Shown here piece by piece: positions 50,337-60,496 of a stretch of DNA of 64,000 nt (the first letter of the stretch is position 1; every line of letters begins with the position of its first letter). Source of the stretch: Lunularia cruciata (taxonomy: Eukaryota; Streptophyta; Marchantiopsida; Lunulariales; Lunulariaceae); assembly GCA_948567375.1 (NCBI GenBank), contig OX419757.1, positions 72,168,001 to 72,232,000 of the forward strand, in the 5' to 3' direction. Made by a program: the position numbers and the translations under genes. The notes below the pieces were generated by a model. It was given only the letters and a program-made list of their open reading frames with translations. It was not told the DNA's origin and did no database searches.

Positions 50337-51088
50337 TGTAATACCAATAGCTAGACACAAGATCTAGAGATGAAATTTGATTTGGTAACATATGTAAGGA
50401 TGTTTTACACAAGGGACTAAGTAGATAAGCTAAAGGTATCACCAAAAGAGTACTTCTACTTATAGGCCAGAAACCAAAACATGCTTGGAAACTTTAGAAT
50501 CAATAGCTAGGCATATGATCTAAAGGTGAAACTTGGGGTGGTGACATTTGGAAGGATGCTTCACATGGTGAAGAATGTAGATCAGATAGAGGTATCACCA
50601 AAAGAGCACTTGTACCAATAGGGCAGAAGTAAAGAAAAGCCTGAAAACTTTAAAGCCATTTTTGGAGGCCTAAATAGATGAATTAGACCTCAAAAATAGA
50701 AAAAAAATTTCTTCCACCTCCAAGGAGGTAAAAGGTTACCTTCTCCCCCATGATTCATTTCATTGAGAGCTTTCCAATGGTACCTTATCCATGCAATTTT
50801 GAGTTTCCTACAAGAAGATTCACTAAAGATTCTCTTTGGTCAAACCCATTTGATCAACTAGAAAGGACAAGGACTGACATGTCACCCATCCATACAACTA
50901 ATCCAAGGATGGAGCTCGCTAACAGGTCACCAATCCATGTATCTGATCTAAGGGTGGTGCTTCCAAGGGTTGAGTGGATACTCTTTACTATATAATAAAG
51001 AGAAAGTGCTCCTTTGGGGGCATCGGAGGATTGAGTGTGAAATTTGTTTTTTGCTCTTGAAGAGTTTTCTTATCCTCGGAGTATTATA
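50337..51088 (-). mobile_element. Solo LTR, family A, reverse orientation
   Basis: 752 bp from TGTAATACC to GGAGTATTATA on the plus strand, which is the reverse of the other copies. Flanks are GGATT (50332-50336) and AGATT (51089-51093), a 4-of-5 match to a target duplication. Confidence 0.82.
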
Positions 51089-51478
51089 AGATTGGAGTCT
51101 CTCTTATGAAAAACGAATAATCTTATGCTTATAATCACAAACTACTTAACAATTTACGAGTTATATTCTTTGCAATTGAAATATGCTTCTTGTCCATTGC
51201 AAGTTTGTGTACTAAAAGGAAAAATGATCCATGTATTAATGCTATTAAACTTGTGAGTCCTTATGGAACAAAATCACCAAAATTTTTTACTTCTTTCGTC
51301 TTGGTCATTTCAACTCTCCTTGTAGCTTGGCTAAAATTGCTTTGAGCACACTATTTGTAAAATGTATAGTAGATCCAACATTCATTCTCTAAATACCTCT
51401 TGCTACACATACCCTAATAGCATTGTGCTCGAATCTATCAAGAACCATGTCAAGTTAAGTCTATACAAAGGTCTTGTT

Positions 51479-51780
51479 TCTTCTCTTGCTTATGAACACA
51501 AGATGGTCTTGATTAGATCCATTAATACAAAAAAAATCCATACTCATCCTTATCATTGGTCTAAAAGCAACCTGATATTATCTTTGAAAAATTGAACTTT
51601 GTTATGTGTAGGTCTATGTTTAAATATCATCTAGCAGATCCTAAAACCTTATAATTTTTCTCCATATCATTTTATTTTTTGACATCAATCCAATCATCAT
51701 TGGACCATTGGACCAATTCAAAAAAATACTCACCCCTTATTTGTCCATCTCAAGATACTCTAGATCTGTCCTTTTTTCTA
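51479..51780 (+). repeat. Direct duplication, unit 1
   Basis: About 200 bp here (GCTTATGAACACAAGATGGT..., TTTGAAAAATTGAACTTTGT) recur diverged at 52391-52600 in the same orientation. A retroelement copy now sits between the two units. The sequence itself is unidentified. Confidence 0.65.
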
Positions 51781-51790
51781 CTTATGAGTA

Positions 51791-52390
51791 TGAGTGTAGA
51801 TGACATGTGTTAGTGCATACTTATGCTTGGTCCAAGATGGTCAGGTGATAGTAGTAGATGTTGTGGTTATCGACCCTACACATGATGTAGTTTTGGAGAG
51901 AATGATTATTCATCTCCCTAGATGGGTGACACGCATGGCAAGCAAAGCAGTAGCATGCAAGATCTCAAAGTATAGGGATGTGCAATGAGGTCACATCTTT
52001 GTTTCTCTAGCTTTGGAGTTATATGGAGCGATGGACATGATGTTTGAGACATTTGTCAAAGAGTGCTTGAGAGCTAATCATATTAGACATGAAGGGTAAC
52101 ACTCTCACTCTAATACTTTGTAGTATATTTTAGACCGGATGTGTCCATTGCTCTAAAGAGAGCATTGGCTAGTGCAATACAAAGGAGAAAAATCATACTA
52201 GGTGTTGGTTCTTTAGATGCTATAGTAGTTTGTAGAACTTATGACTTGCATAGCTTTGATATCCTAGGTACGGTAGTGCAGATTTCTCATATCTATACTA
52301 TTGGGGCTTAGCCCCATTTTACTGGTTTTCTGTCGCCATTGTATAGCTTGATGAGTTCTTCCCATCCTTTGTGTTGTATACACAATCACC
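51791..52390 (+). mobile_element. 3' fragment of R2-like non-LTR retrotransposon (copy c) with target duplication
   Basis: Opposite orientation to the other copies. It covers the endonuclease-like C-terminal region (VIVVDVVVIDPTHDVVLERM, KISKYRDVQ) and the 3' tail with GGGGCTTAGCCCC near 52306. Flanks share CTTATGAGTA plus a T-rich lead (51774-51790 and 52391-52409), a plausible 17-19-bp imperfect target duplication. It is 5'-truncated and broken by stops. Confidence 0.78.
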
Positions 52391-52600
52391 TTTCTCCCTC
52401 TTATGAGTACAAGATGGTCATTGATAAGATCCATTAATACATAATATGAATCCATATCCATCCTTGTCATTTGTCCAAAAGCCACTTGATAGTCTTTGAA
52501 AAATTGAACTTTGTTATATGTAAGTCTATGGATGTAAATATCTACTCTTATTTAGCAGATCCCATTACCTCAATAATTTTACTCCATATCATTCTCTTCA
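52391..52600 (+). repeat. Direct duplication, unit 2
   Basis: Homologous to 51479-51690. The retroelement copy c landed at its left edge. Confidence 0.65.
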
Positions 52601-53904
52601 TTGTAAGCACTCTAACCTTCATTGAACAAAATCACAAAATAATCATTCCTCATTAATTCCTTTTAGGTACTCTAGTGCTTTGGATATGCCTTGTAGTCTC
52701 TCCTAATATTTGAGCTTTATTATCATTTTGAAGAATTATGATTGAACCCTTCAGATTAACACCTATTTCACAATTTCAGTGGTACAACAAGAAGGACCAA
52801 GATTTGGATCAACTTAGATGAAGCTCCATCCAACCTTCTTCCATAGAACCACTCCAAGGACTTAGATGAAGCTTGTGTAGAATCCTCTTGAGAAACTTTG
52901 TATAGAATCACTCTTAGAAAGTTTATATGAGCTTGTATAGAATCCCTCCAAGAATATTTTGATGAAATTTGTATAGAAAATCAATCCAAGAAATTGTGGA
53001 AAGAGTGCAGACTGAAACTCTATTGAGAAAAGAGTGAAAATAAATACTCTTTCTAATTCTAAATCTAAATTATCATAAATACCCTAATTAAGGTTGTGGG
53101 GTAACCCAAAACTATAAAATTGAGGTATGACTTGTAGCTTTGCAGCTATGGGATCTTCACCCATGAAATGTTTTTTTGGACTTCTCATTTAGTACTCAAA
53201 AATAATTTTTTATAATATACCCATTGAAACCTTTTATGAATTCATTTGCGGGATCCAAAAAGCACCTATTGAAACCTCTTAATGTCACGTTAATCTTATA
53301 TGGAGTATGCAACTTCCGTAAATTTCCTACATGTGGAAACTCCATTCATATGAATGGAGTTTCTATTATATAGGAGCATTTACATTTATATAATATTGAT
53401 CTTTTCTTTGAATACACCCTAAAAGACTTTTGATAGAGTAGTTTGAAATGCCTTTTGATATAATTATTATTTGTCACTAGTTCTCTTTGGTTTTATTTTA
53501 TGGTTTTAGGCTCGGCTATTTTTTCAAAAGCATTGTGCTCTTTTTTGTTCATGTGGCTTGTATTTTTTCTATTCCTTCATATATTCTATAGGGATGGGGT
53601 AGTTTTCTCTAAGACCTCAGCATCCATTAATAACATAGATCCAAAGTGAAATCCATCACAAAAGGTGTTTAGTTTGCAATCCACAATACCAATGTAATGG
53701 AAAGACACTTTTGCTGCAAAAAATTGATGTGGTAAATCATTGCCTCTGGAAGATTATTTCCACTAATAATACCTATGACATTAGGACCCATTTATTTGCA
53801 CCATGCTCATTCAATCTTGAGTCAATAATTTATGTTGCTAATCAGAATACTATTCTACAAACAAAGCTTCCCATAAGTTCCCAATAAGGGAAAAGGGAGA
53901 GCAT
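52601..53904. other. AT-rich intergenic DNA, nothing recognised
   Basis: No open frame or repeat of note. Confidence 0.5.
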
Positions 53905-54681
53905 GTAGAAAACACAAAGGATGGGAAGACCACATCAAGCCGTACAAGGAGGAGACAAAAAAGGTAAGATAGGGCTTAGCCCCAGTAGAGTCTAGATGAG
54001 AAATCTGCCCTACTGCACCTAAGATATCTGAGCTATGCAAGTCATACGGTCTACAAACAAATGGAGCATCCAAAGAAGCATCACCTAGTGTGATTGCTCT
54101 CCTATGGATTGCACCATCCATTGCTCTTTTTAGAGCAATGGACACATGTTTTCTAAAATATGCTACAAAGTATGAGAGTGAGAGTGGTACCCCCTGATGC
54201 TTAACATGATAAGCTCTTGCGCACTCCTAGACAAATATGCCAAATCCCGTGTCCATCACTCCATATAAATCCAAGGCTAGAGGAACAAAGAGGTGACTTG
54301 GCTGCATACCCCTTATACTAGGAGATGTTGCAACCTACTGCTGCACTTGCCGCCCATCCAAGGGGATATGTAATCACTCCCTCTGAAACTATATTTTGTG
54401 TAGGATTCGTAACCACAACATCCGCTACTATCACATGATCATCTCAAACCAAGTATAAGTCTGCCCTAACATGTGTCATCTGCAAAGCATACAAACACTC
54501 CCTCCAAGCAAAGTATCCACTCTCTCATGCCATAGCAAACACTAAGTCCCTAATAGCATCATGGGTAGCTAACTATCCTTTGTCCTCCAAAAGGACATCG
54601 TGTCCTATGGACCGCTACTACATCTAGTGTAGAACCACATTCACAAGCGAGTAATGAAGATGCAGACAGGTGGACCAAACC

Positions 54682-55445
54682 TATAATACTCCAAGGACAA
54701 GAGAACTTTTCAAGAGAGATACAAGAGAGAAAACACAAATTTCACACTCAATCCTCCAATGCCCCAAAGGATCACCTTCTCTTTATTATATAACCAAGGA
54801 GGATCTCCTCCAAGGAAGCTCCACCATAGGATTAGGTACATGGATAGGTGATTTTTCAGCAAGCTCCACCCTTAGATTACTTGCTTGGATGAGTGACATG
54901 TTGATAGGGGTCCCATTTGGTTATCAAACAGACTTTGACCAAAGGGAATCTTTTGGTGTGAATCTCCAAATTACGTGGGTGAGGTATCGTTGGAAAGCTC
55001 TTGGTGATAAAAACCAAGGGGAAAGGCCAGCCTTTAATTTGTAAGAGGAGGGAGGATGAACACATTTTCATGGCCTAATTCATCCGTTTAGGCCTCCAAA
55101 ATTGCCTGCCGTTTAGGCCTCCAGAATTGCAAAGTTTTAAAGCCTATTTTTGCTTTTGCCCTATTAGTAGAAATGATCTTTTGGTGATAACTCTATTTGA
55201 TATATGTTCTCCATCATGTGTAACATCCTTCCAGATGTCACCACCCCAAGTTTTACCTCTAGATCCTATGCCTATCTATTGATTCTAAAGTTTCCATGCG
55301 TGTTTCAATTTCTGACCTATTAGTAGAAGTACTCTTTTGATGATACATGTAGCTTATCTTCTTAGTCTATTATGTATAACATCCTTCTAGATGTTATCAA
55401 ACCAAATTTTATCTCTAGATTATCTATCTAGCTATTGGCATTACA
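54682..55445 (+). mobile_element. Solo LTR, family A, inserted in copy d
   Basis: 764 bp from TATAATACTCC to GGCATTACA. Flanked by AAACC (54677-54681) and AAACT (55446-55450), a 4-of-5 target duplication. A short internal duplication of the TTTAGGCCTCCA block is present at about 55088-55125. It splits the RT from the CCHC/RLE part of the retroelement. Confidence 0.85.
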
Positions 55446-57218
55446 AAACTAGACAAAACCTTATCATTATAGAGAAAGTAGTTGTTGTGAGTTGGAATGC
55501 CCTAATGCATGATCAAGCTAGGATCCAAGAGCATGCACCCTTGCCTGAGCAAGAGCAAAGATGTGCTCTAGTAGCCTGAGGAATGGAAGAGTCAACTAAG
55601 AGAGAATGTAGCGTATGCTCACACTATCGCTCTATCAAGGAAGATTGTAAACCTCTAGTCCAATCTAGCAATCGTGAAGCAAAAGATAGAAAGTCCTCTT
55701 GTGCTTGAGGGGATATACTATCTCTTGTCTACTACAATAAAATTTGGAGAGAAAGGGATCCCTCCTCCACCTTTGTCATATAAGTCTCCAAAACCGGCCT
55801 ATCAACAACTACAAAATGAGAGGAAAGTAGGGGTGCCAAGAAAGCCCAACTACCAAAAAATGCTATAGGTGAAATCTCCTCCATAGATAGCAAGCCAAAC
55901 CTCCACACAAGATTGCAAAAGCAGTCTATCTATGTGCCAAATCCCCTATCATACACTCAAATATCCTTGGTCCAATAATATCACCAAAGACTCCCATAAT
56001 TCTCCTATCAAAGGCTCTTAGATGTGATAGGAAGGACGAGGAGGGAGGAACTGTACAAATGAGGTAAGTCGGTCAACAAGCAATACTAGAGGAGAGTGTA
56101 CCAAATGTCACATGCGGATCTCCTAGTAATAGAAGTTCATCCACATGCAAAATATCCTTTGCAAGTGCAACGTCTAAGAAGCATGTGACAAAATCCTCGG
56201 ATCTTATTGGCACTCTAAGAACACGAAGTCCATATGTAGATCTGATACACCCCTTTGAAAGCTCAAGGTGGGGAGGGATACCTAAAGGGGACCATGCCCT
56301 ACACCTTGACTCTGAAGCCTACTAGATGTAGCTTGGTAGTCAAGTGGTCAAAGGCCTACCTAATCTAGTCTACAGGGCCCATAATGTGTGTATCATCTAT
56401 CAAGGAGTGAAATACACAACTTGGCATGGCCAAAGTAGTAGATAGGAGAGCTCTAAAGTGAGCCATGGCAAATAAGGGTCTCCTTAGCATGTACCAACAA
56501 TTGACTCCAAGACGGTGACTACTTCGTGTGAACAACCGTGCTGGTAGTAAGAGAGCAAGAGAGGGAAGCAAGAGAGCCATAAAAAGACCACACAAAAGGA
56601 ATAAGACTTGCCAAGGATCCACTAGCCTCCCTAAGCTCTCTAAAGATGCATGCTTGTGAGATGCTATTAAAAACATTCTCAACATCCACCTATAGGACGA
56701 CCCACTCCAGATGGATATCTAGGAGTGCCTTACTATTTGGAGATATAGCCTCACATCCTCCAAGTGTAACTACTTCAAATTGATGTGGTGCTATCAAAAG
56801 TGAGAATGATGCCAAAGGACAATGGTATGACTTACCAAATGAAAAAAGATCTCTCTAGTAGCAATCTGTCTAATCCCTCTCGTGTCCTTCTCCATTGCAA
56901 GAAGTCAACTAGCACCTAATACCCGACTAACATACATAGGAATGTCTCTTCTCGCTACTACTATAGCCACCTAAAACAACTAGATAAAACCACTAGAAGA
57001 ATCATATGCCTGAAAGTAATCTTTAAGGTACTCACAAACCATCCTTGACAAGCCTCCTAAGGAAAGGAGAGGGGCAATGCATAATGCTTGTGCAAAAAGT
57101 GACATATCAAGACATAAGTGCTACTTAGGCTGATAATCTAAGACCTCTAGTGGTAGTCCCTCTACTGCCATAGGATGTAGTAAGCATACGGAAGAGATAG
57201 TCTCATCAGTAGGACTAA

Positions 57219-57997
57219 TGTAATACTCTAAGGACAAGAGAAGAGAAAAAACACAAATTTCACACTCAATCATCTGATGCTCCAAAGGAGCACATTCTCT
57301 TTATTATATAGACAAAGAAGATCCCCTCCAAGGAAGCTCCACCATAGGATTAGGCACATAGATAGGTGACATACCAACAAGCTCCACCCTTTGATTACTT
57401 ACTTGGATGGGTGACATGTTGGTCTTGCTCCTATCTGGTTAGTCAAACAAACTTTGATAAGAGGGAATCTTCTAGAGAATCTATTAGAGAATTTTTTTGT
57501 AGGAATCTCAAAATCATGTGGGTGAGATACCATTGGAAAGCTCTCAACGAGACAAAGCAGGGGGAGGGAAAGTCATGATTTCCTCCACTTGCGCAAGGGA
57601 GAAGCGGGGGGGGGGGGGGGGGGGGGGGGTTGTGCACATTTTGAGGTCTAATTCATCCGTTTAGGCCTCCAAAATTGCCTTCAAAGATTTCAGGCATATT
57701 TTGGTTCCTACTCTATTAGTAGAAGTCCACTTTTGGGCAAACCTCTTTCTGATCTATTTAGTCAATCATATGTAACATCCTTCCAAATGTTATCGAACCA
57801 ATTCTTATCTTTAGATCATATGTCTAGCTATTGGTTCTAAGGTTGTCATGTCTATTTCGGTTTCTGCACTATTAGTAAAAGTACTCATTTGGTGATACTT
57901 CTATTTGATCTATTTTGTGCGTCTTGTATAACATCATTCCAAATGTTATCAAACTAAATTTCACATCGAGATCATATGGCTAGCTCTTGGTATTACA
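57219..57997 (+). mobile_element. Solo LTR, family A, with perfect 5-bp target duplication
   Basis: 779 bp from TGTAATACTC to GGTATTACA, flanked by ACTAA on both sides (57214-57218 and 57998-58002). It contains the TATA-like TTATTATATAG and a G24 run. It separates the N-terminal zinc finger of copy d from its RT. Confidence 0.88.
57606..57629 (+). repeat. G24 homopolymer in LTR
   Basis: An uninterrupted run of 24 G at the position equivalent to the G18 run in the LTR at 45.6 kb. The copy at 54.7 kb has an interrupted GAGGAGGGAGGATG there. Confidence 0.9.
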
Positions 57998-58931
57998 ACT
58001 AACCATAGACAAAGTGTATAGCGCTCTTGTTGCTCTACTAAACTCTCCTACCTGACCCATTGTACTCCACCATCATAATCAAGTGGACTCTGTGGTATCA
58101 TGTGGCAAAACTTGTCTCCTAAATTGTGTAGCCTTAACAAACTCTTCCTAAAGGGCCACCCAATCTACCACTCAAAATTGACAAAATCTAACAACTACCT
58201 CTCTATACCCCTCATGTCCCCCTCTAGCATAATGAAGACACTATTGAGAGACTAAGAGGAATAGGAACCATGCTAACTCGTCCAAGGGATCACATGCCAA
58301 ACAATCAAGTAGTAGGCAAAAAACCTATCTAGCCTCATCATGGAGTGTACGGGATAGCATATGGAATAGACATGGATATGGAAAACTAGTCTCAAATAAC
58401 ACTAAAATGCAACCCACCCGCCTGAGAAACTAACCACTCCCACGACTTGATCGGTATTCGTGGAACGGTCAATGAAGGGATAGAAGAAACGTGCATAATC
58501 CCGAGTGTCAAAGTTGTTGAGGTGGTCGCTCACCTCACATGAGCATCCCAAGTGGTCCAATCATAGTCCTTGTGCATTTTTCCCACATGGGTCTTTACCC
58601 CTTGCGAGATAAAGCGTCGGTGACACACTAGGCATGGTGTATCCCAATCTGCTCTAGACGGCCCCACATGGAGAGGTGTAGCCATGGCTAGCACAAAAAT
58701 AACAATAATAACATATGATACTCTTCTCCATATCTCTCCATACTTGCAAAACCACAACCCTTCACATCCCAACTCACGTAAGAAAATATAATCTCTCCAA
58801 ACCCTAAGAACTATAGACTCTCATGATTTTCAATTTCCATCTCTAAAATTTTTAAACCAAATTTTTGTGGAATTTAATCATGAAAACCAAAAGATTAGAA
58901 ACAAAAATTCTCATCCCCATCAATTCTATCC

Positions 58932-59118
58932 CATCAATCTCAATATGTAATATCACTCAAAACCCTAGAAAATCTCATAATTTTCTACTCAATTCTCCAT
59001 GGTCTTCAATCTATATACTAATAGCATCAATCTCAAAGTGTAATTTCACTCTAAACCCTAGAAAAATCTCATAATTTTCTACTCAATTCTCCCTAGTCTT
59101 CAATCTAGATACCAATAG
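58932..59118 (+). repeat. 93-bp tandem duplication containing teloboxes
   Basis: Two units (58932-59024 and 59025-59118), roughly 90% identical by eye, each with an AAACCCTAG word (telobox type). A third AAACCCTAA lies at 58798-58806. The pair sits between the 5' part of retroelement copy d and the MAPR gene, and could belong to either one's promoter. Confidence 0.8.
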
Positions 59119-59399
59119 AACCAAAATTGAAAAACTAGCGGATTGGACTATTCTCTCTCGTGTGCTACATGCTCGAGAACAATCAGAAAATATAGATATT
59201 TCGTCTCACATCTCTCCCTCTCCTCTCCGGTCTCCACACTCCTCCCGAACCCCACACTCCGGATAATCTGCATTTGCTATCGGAACTATCTGCATTTGCC
59301 AAGCTGGTATCCACATACCCAAATATTCTAACTATAACTCGAAATGAAGTAATTTGGTTTTATGGTAATGTCAACTGTTTACCACACCAAACACAGATA

Positions 59400-60145
59400 T
59401 CCAAACATTGCACCTTAATGTCATTTCTACAGCGGTTTTATCACCTGCACAGAGGCAGAATTTCGGGCAGCGACCGAATTTCGCCTGTCTTCGGTTGTCC
59501 GTGTTCTCCGAGTTGGTGGGACTCTAACAAGGACCATGTGGAGGAGTCCTTGAGGTTGGCAGTAACCCCCGACCTTTGCAGGACTTTGAGTTCCTGGAGT
59601 AGACCGGAGTGCGTGTCCCTTCCGCAGACTTTGCAGCTCGGCTTTTCGTGATCAAGTAAGTAATCGCGCACCTGAGACGTGGGGAATCGTCACATAGAGT
59701 GGTGGATCCAGGCCGTATTATCAGAAATTTCAACTTGGTGGTAATTGCTTGACTGATGAAGATGAATGATTGTTAGATAGAGATTCTGTTGCTTGCGGGA
59801 GAAGTGGAGGCAGATCTGAAGCATTTTCAGCCCGTGGGAATCAGTTGGATTCCGAATTTGGGTCGATCATAAAGGGTTGTTTACGATTTTTAGGGCGTTT
59901 GTTGCATATATGCAGAAGGAGATGTGTTTGCCTGATTGATCGATTGCTTGTGTTGTTTGGTGCAAATCGTAGAAAATGGGGTTATTTGACGCATGGTGAT
60001 GGTGCCTTTGACTAAGAGAGATTCTGAATTTATGTTAAGTTGATATTTGGTAAGGAGTCGTTCTCTGATGGTATGAATTCTCAGTGGTTATTATGGGGGA
60101 TGTTTATTTCAAGATTCTTATCAGTTTCTGTTGAACGAAACAGAG
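59400..60145 (+). promoter_or_regulatory. Probable promoter, leader exon and leader intron of the MAPR gene
   Basis: A GC-richer stretch ending in CAA|GTAAGT (donor at 59656) may be a 5' untranslated exon. The sequence up to a pyrimidine-rich acceptor region near 60120-60145 has intron-like T-rich composition. No protein resemblance was found in the open frames here. Transcript evidence is lacking. Confidence 0.35.
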
Positions 60146-60181
60146 ATTTCACTGGTTGACGGGTCCAGTTGTCAGCACAAC

Positions 60182-60496
60182 ATGGGAAGTCAAGTCGGGG
60201 AAATTAGTGCTGAGGAATTGAGCAAGTACGATGGGAGCAATTCTGGATCACAGCTCCTGGTGGCCATAAGGGGGAAGATTTATGATGTTACAAGTGGGAA
60301 AGACTTCTATGGACCAGGCGGATCTTATGCTGCCTTCGCAGGGAAGGACGCCAGCAGGGCATTGGCTATCATGTCAACCAAAGCTGAGGATGTAAGTCCT
60401 TCACTGGAGGGATTAAGTGAGAAGGAGATGGGAGTTTTGGAGAACTGGGAGAAGAAGTTTGCTGCCAAGTATCCAGTGGTGGGCTCTGTAGTCTGA
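60182..60496 (+). CDS. MAPR-family cytochrome b5-like heme/steroid-binding protein
   Basis: Single coding exon of 104 residues, complete cyt-b5-like domain (about 5-103). The ATG at 60182 gives MGSQVGEISAEELSKYDGSN; an in-frame upstream extension lacks an ATG. The block FYGPGGSYAAFAGKDASRAL is the MAPR hallmark. The two tyrosines (Y43, Y49) correspond to those around the heme of PGRMC1, and the paired histidines of true cytochrome b5 are absent. The C-terminal WEKKFAAKYPVVG is also conserved. It lacks an N-terminal membrane segment, so it resembles the short soluble plant members (At2g24940 type, MSBP3/MAPR2) rather than the membrane-anchored MSBP1/2. Family roles include heme binding, steroid binding and modulation of P450s or receptors; which applies here is unknown. 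Confidence 0.92.
   Translation: MGSQVGEISAEELSKYDGSNSGSQLLVAIRGKIYDVTSGKDFYGPGGSYAAFAGKDASRALAIMSTKAEDVSPSLEGLSEKEMGVLENWEKKFAAKYPVVGSVV

Larger units (their letters stand above)
53905..58780 (-). mobile_element. Near-full-length R2-like non-LTR retrotransposon (copy d), interrupted by two solo LTRs
   Basis: The element reads right to left. The N-terminal part (58780-58003) carries a C2H2 finger of form CX2CX11HX4H (CLVCHRRFISQGVKTHVGK). After the LTR at 57997-57219 comes reverse transcriptase (about 57218-55446) with motif A VDVENVFNSI, RPLFAMAHFRALL and motif C SLIDDTHIMGP. After the second LTR (55445-54682) come a CCHC knuckle (CECGSTLDVVAVHRTRC), an RLE-like stretch (RADLYL...VADVVVTNP) and a terminal block (SIALKRAMDGAIHRRAI), then the 3' tail with a GGGCTTAGCCCC palindrome. 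Finger, RT, CCHC and RLE in this order is the plan of R2/NeSL-type elements, which cleave their target with the C-terminal nuclease. About 3.3 kb of element sequence remains. Frameshifts and stops make it inactive. The RLE assignment rests on motif spacing and context. Confidence 0.72.

Noticed and set aside
59274-59733. Overlapping open frames on both strands upstream of the MAPR gene (one with a CxxC motif)
   Set aside because: Probably the GC-richer leader exon of MAPR; the readings have no family match and conflict with one another.
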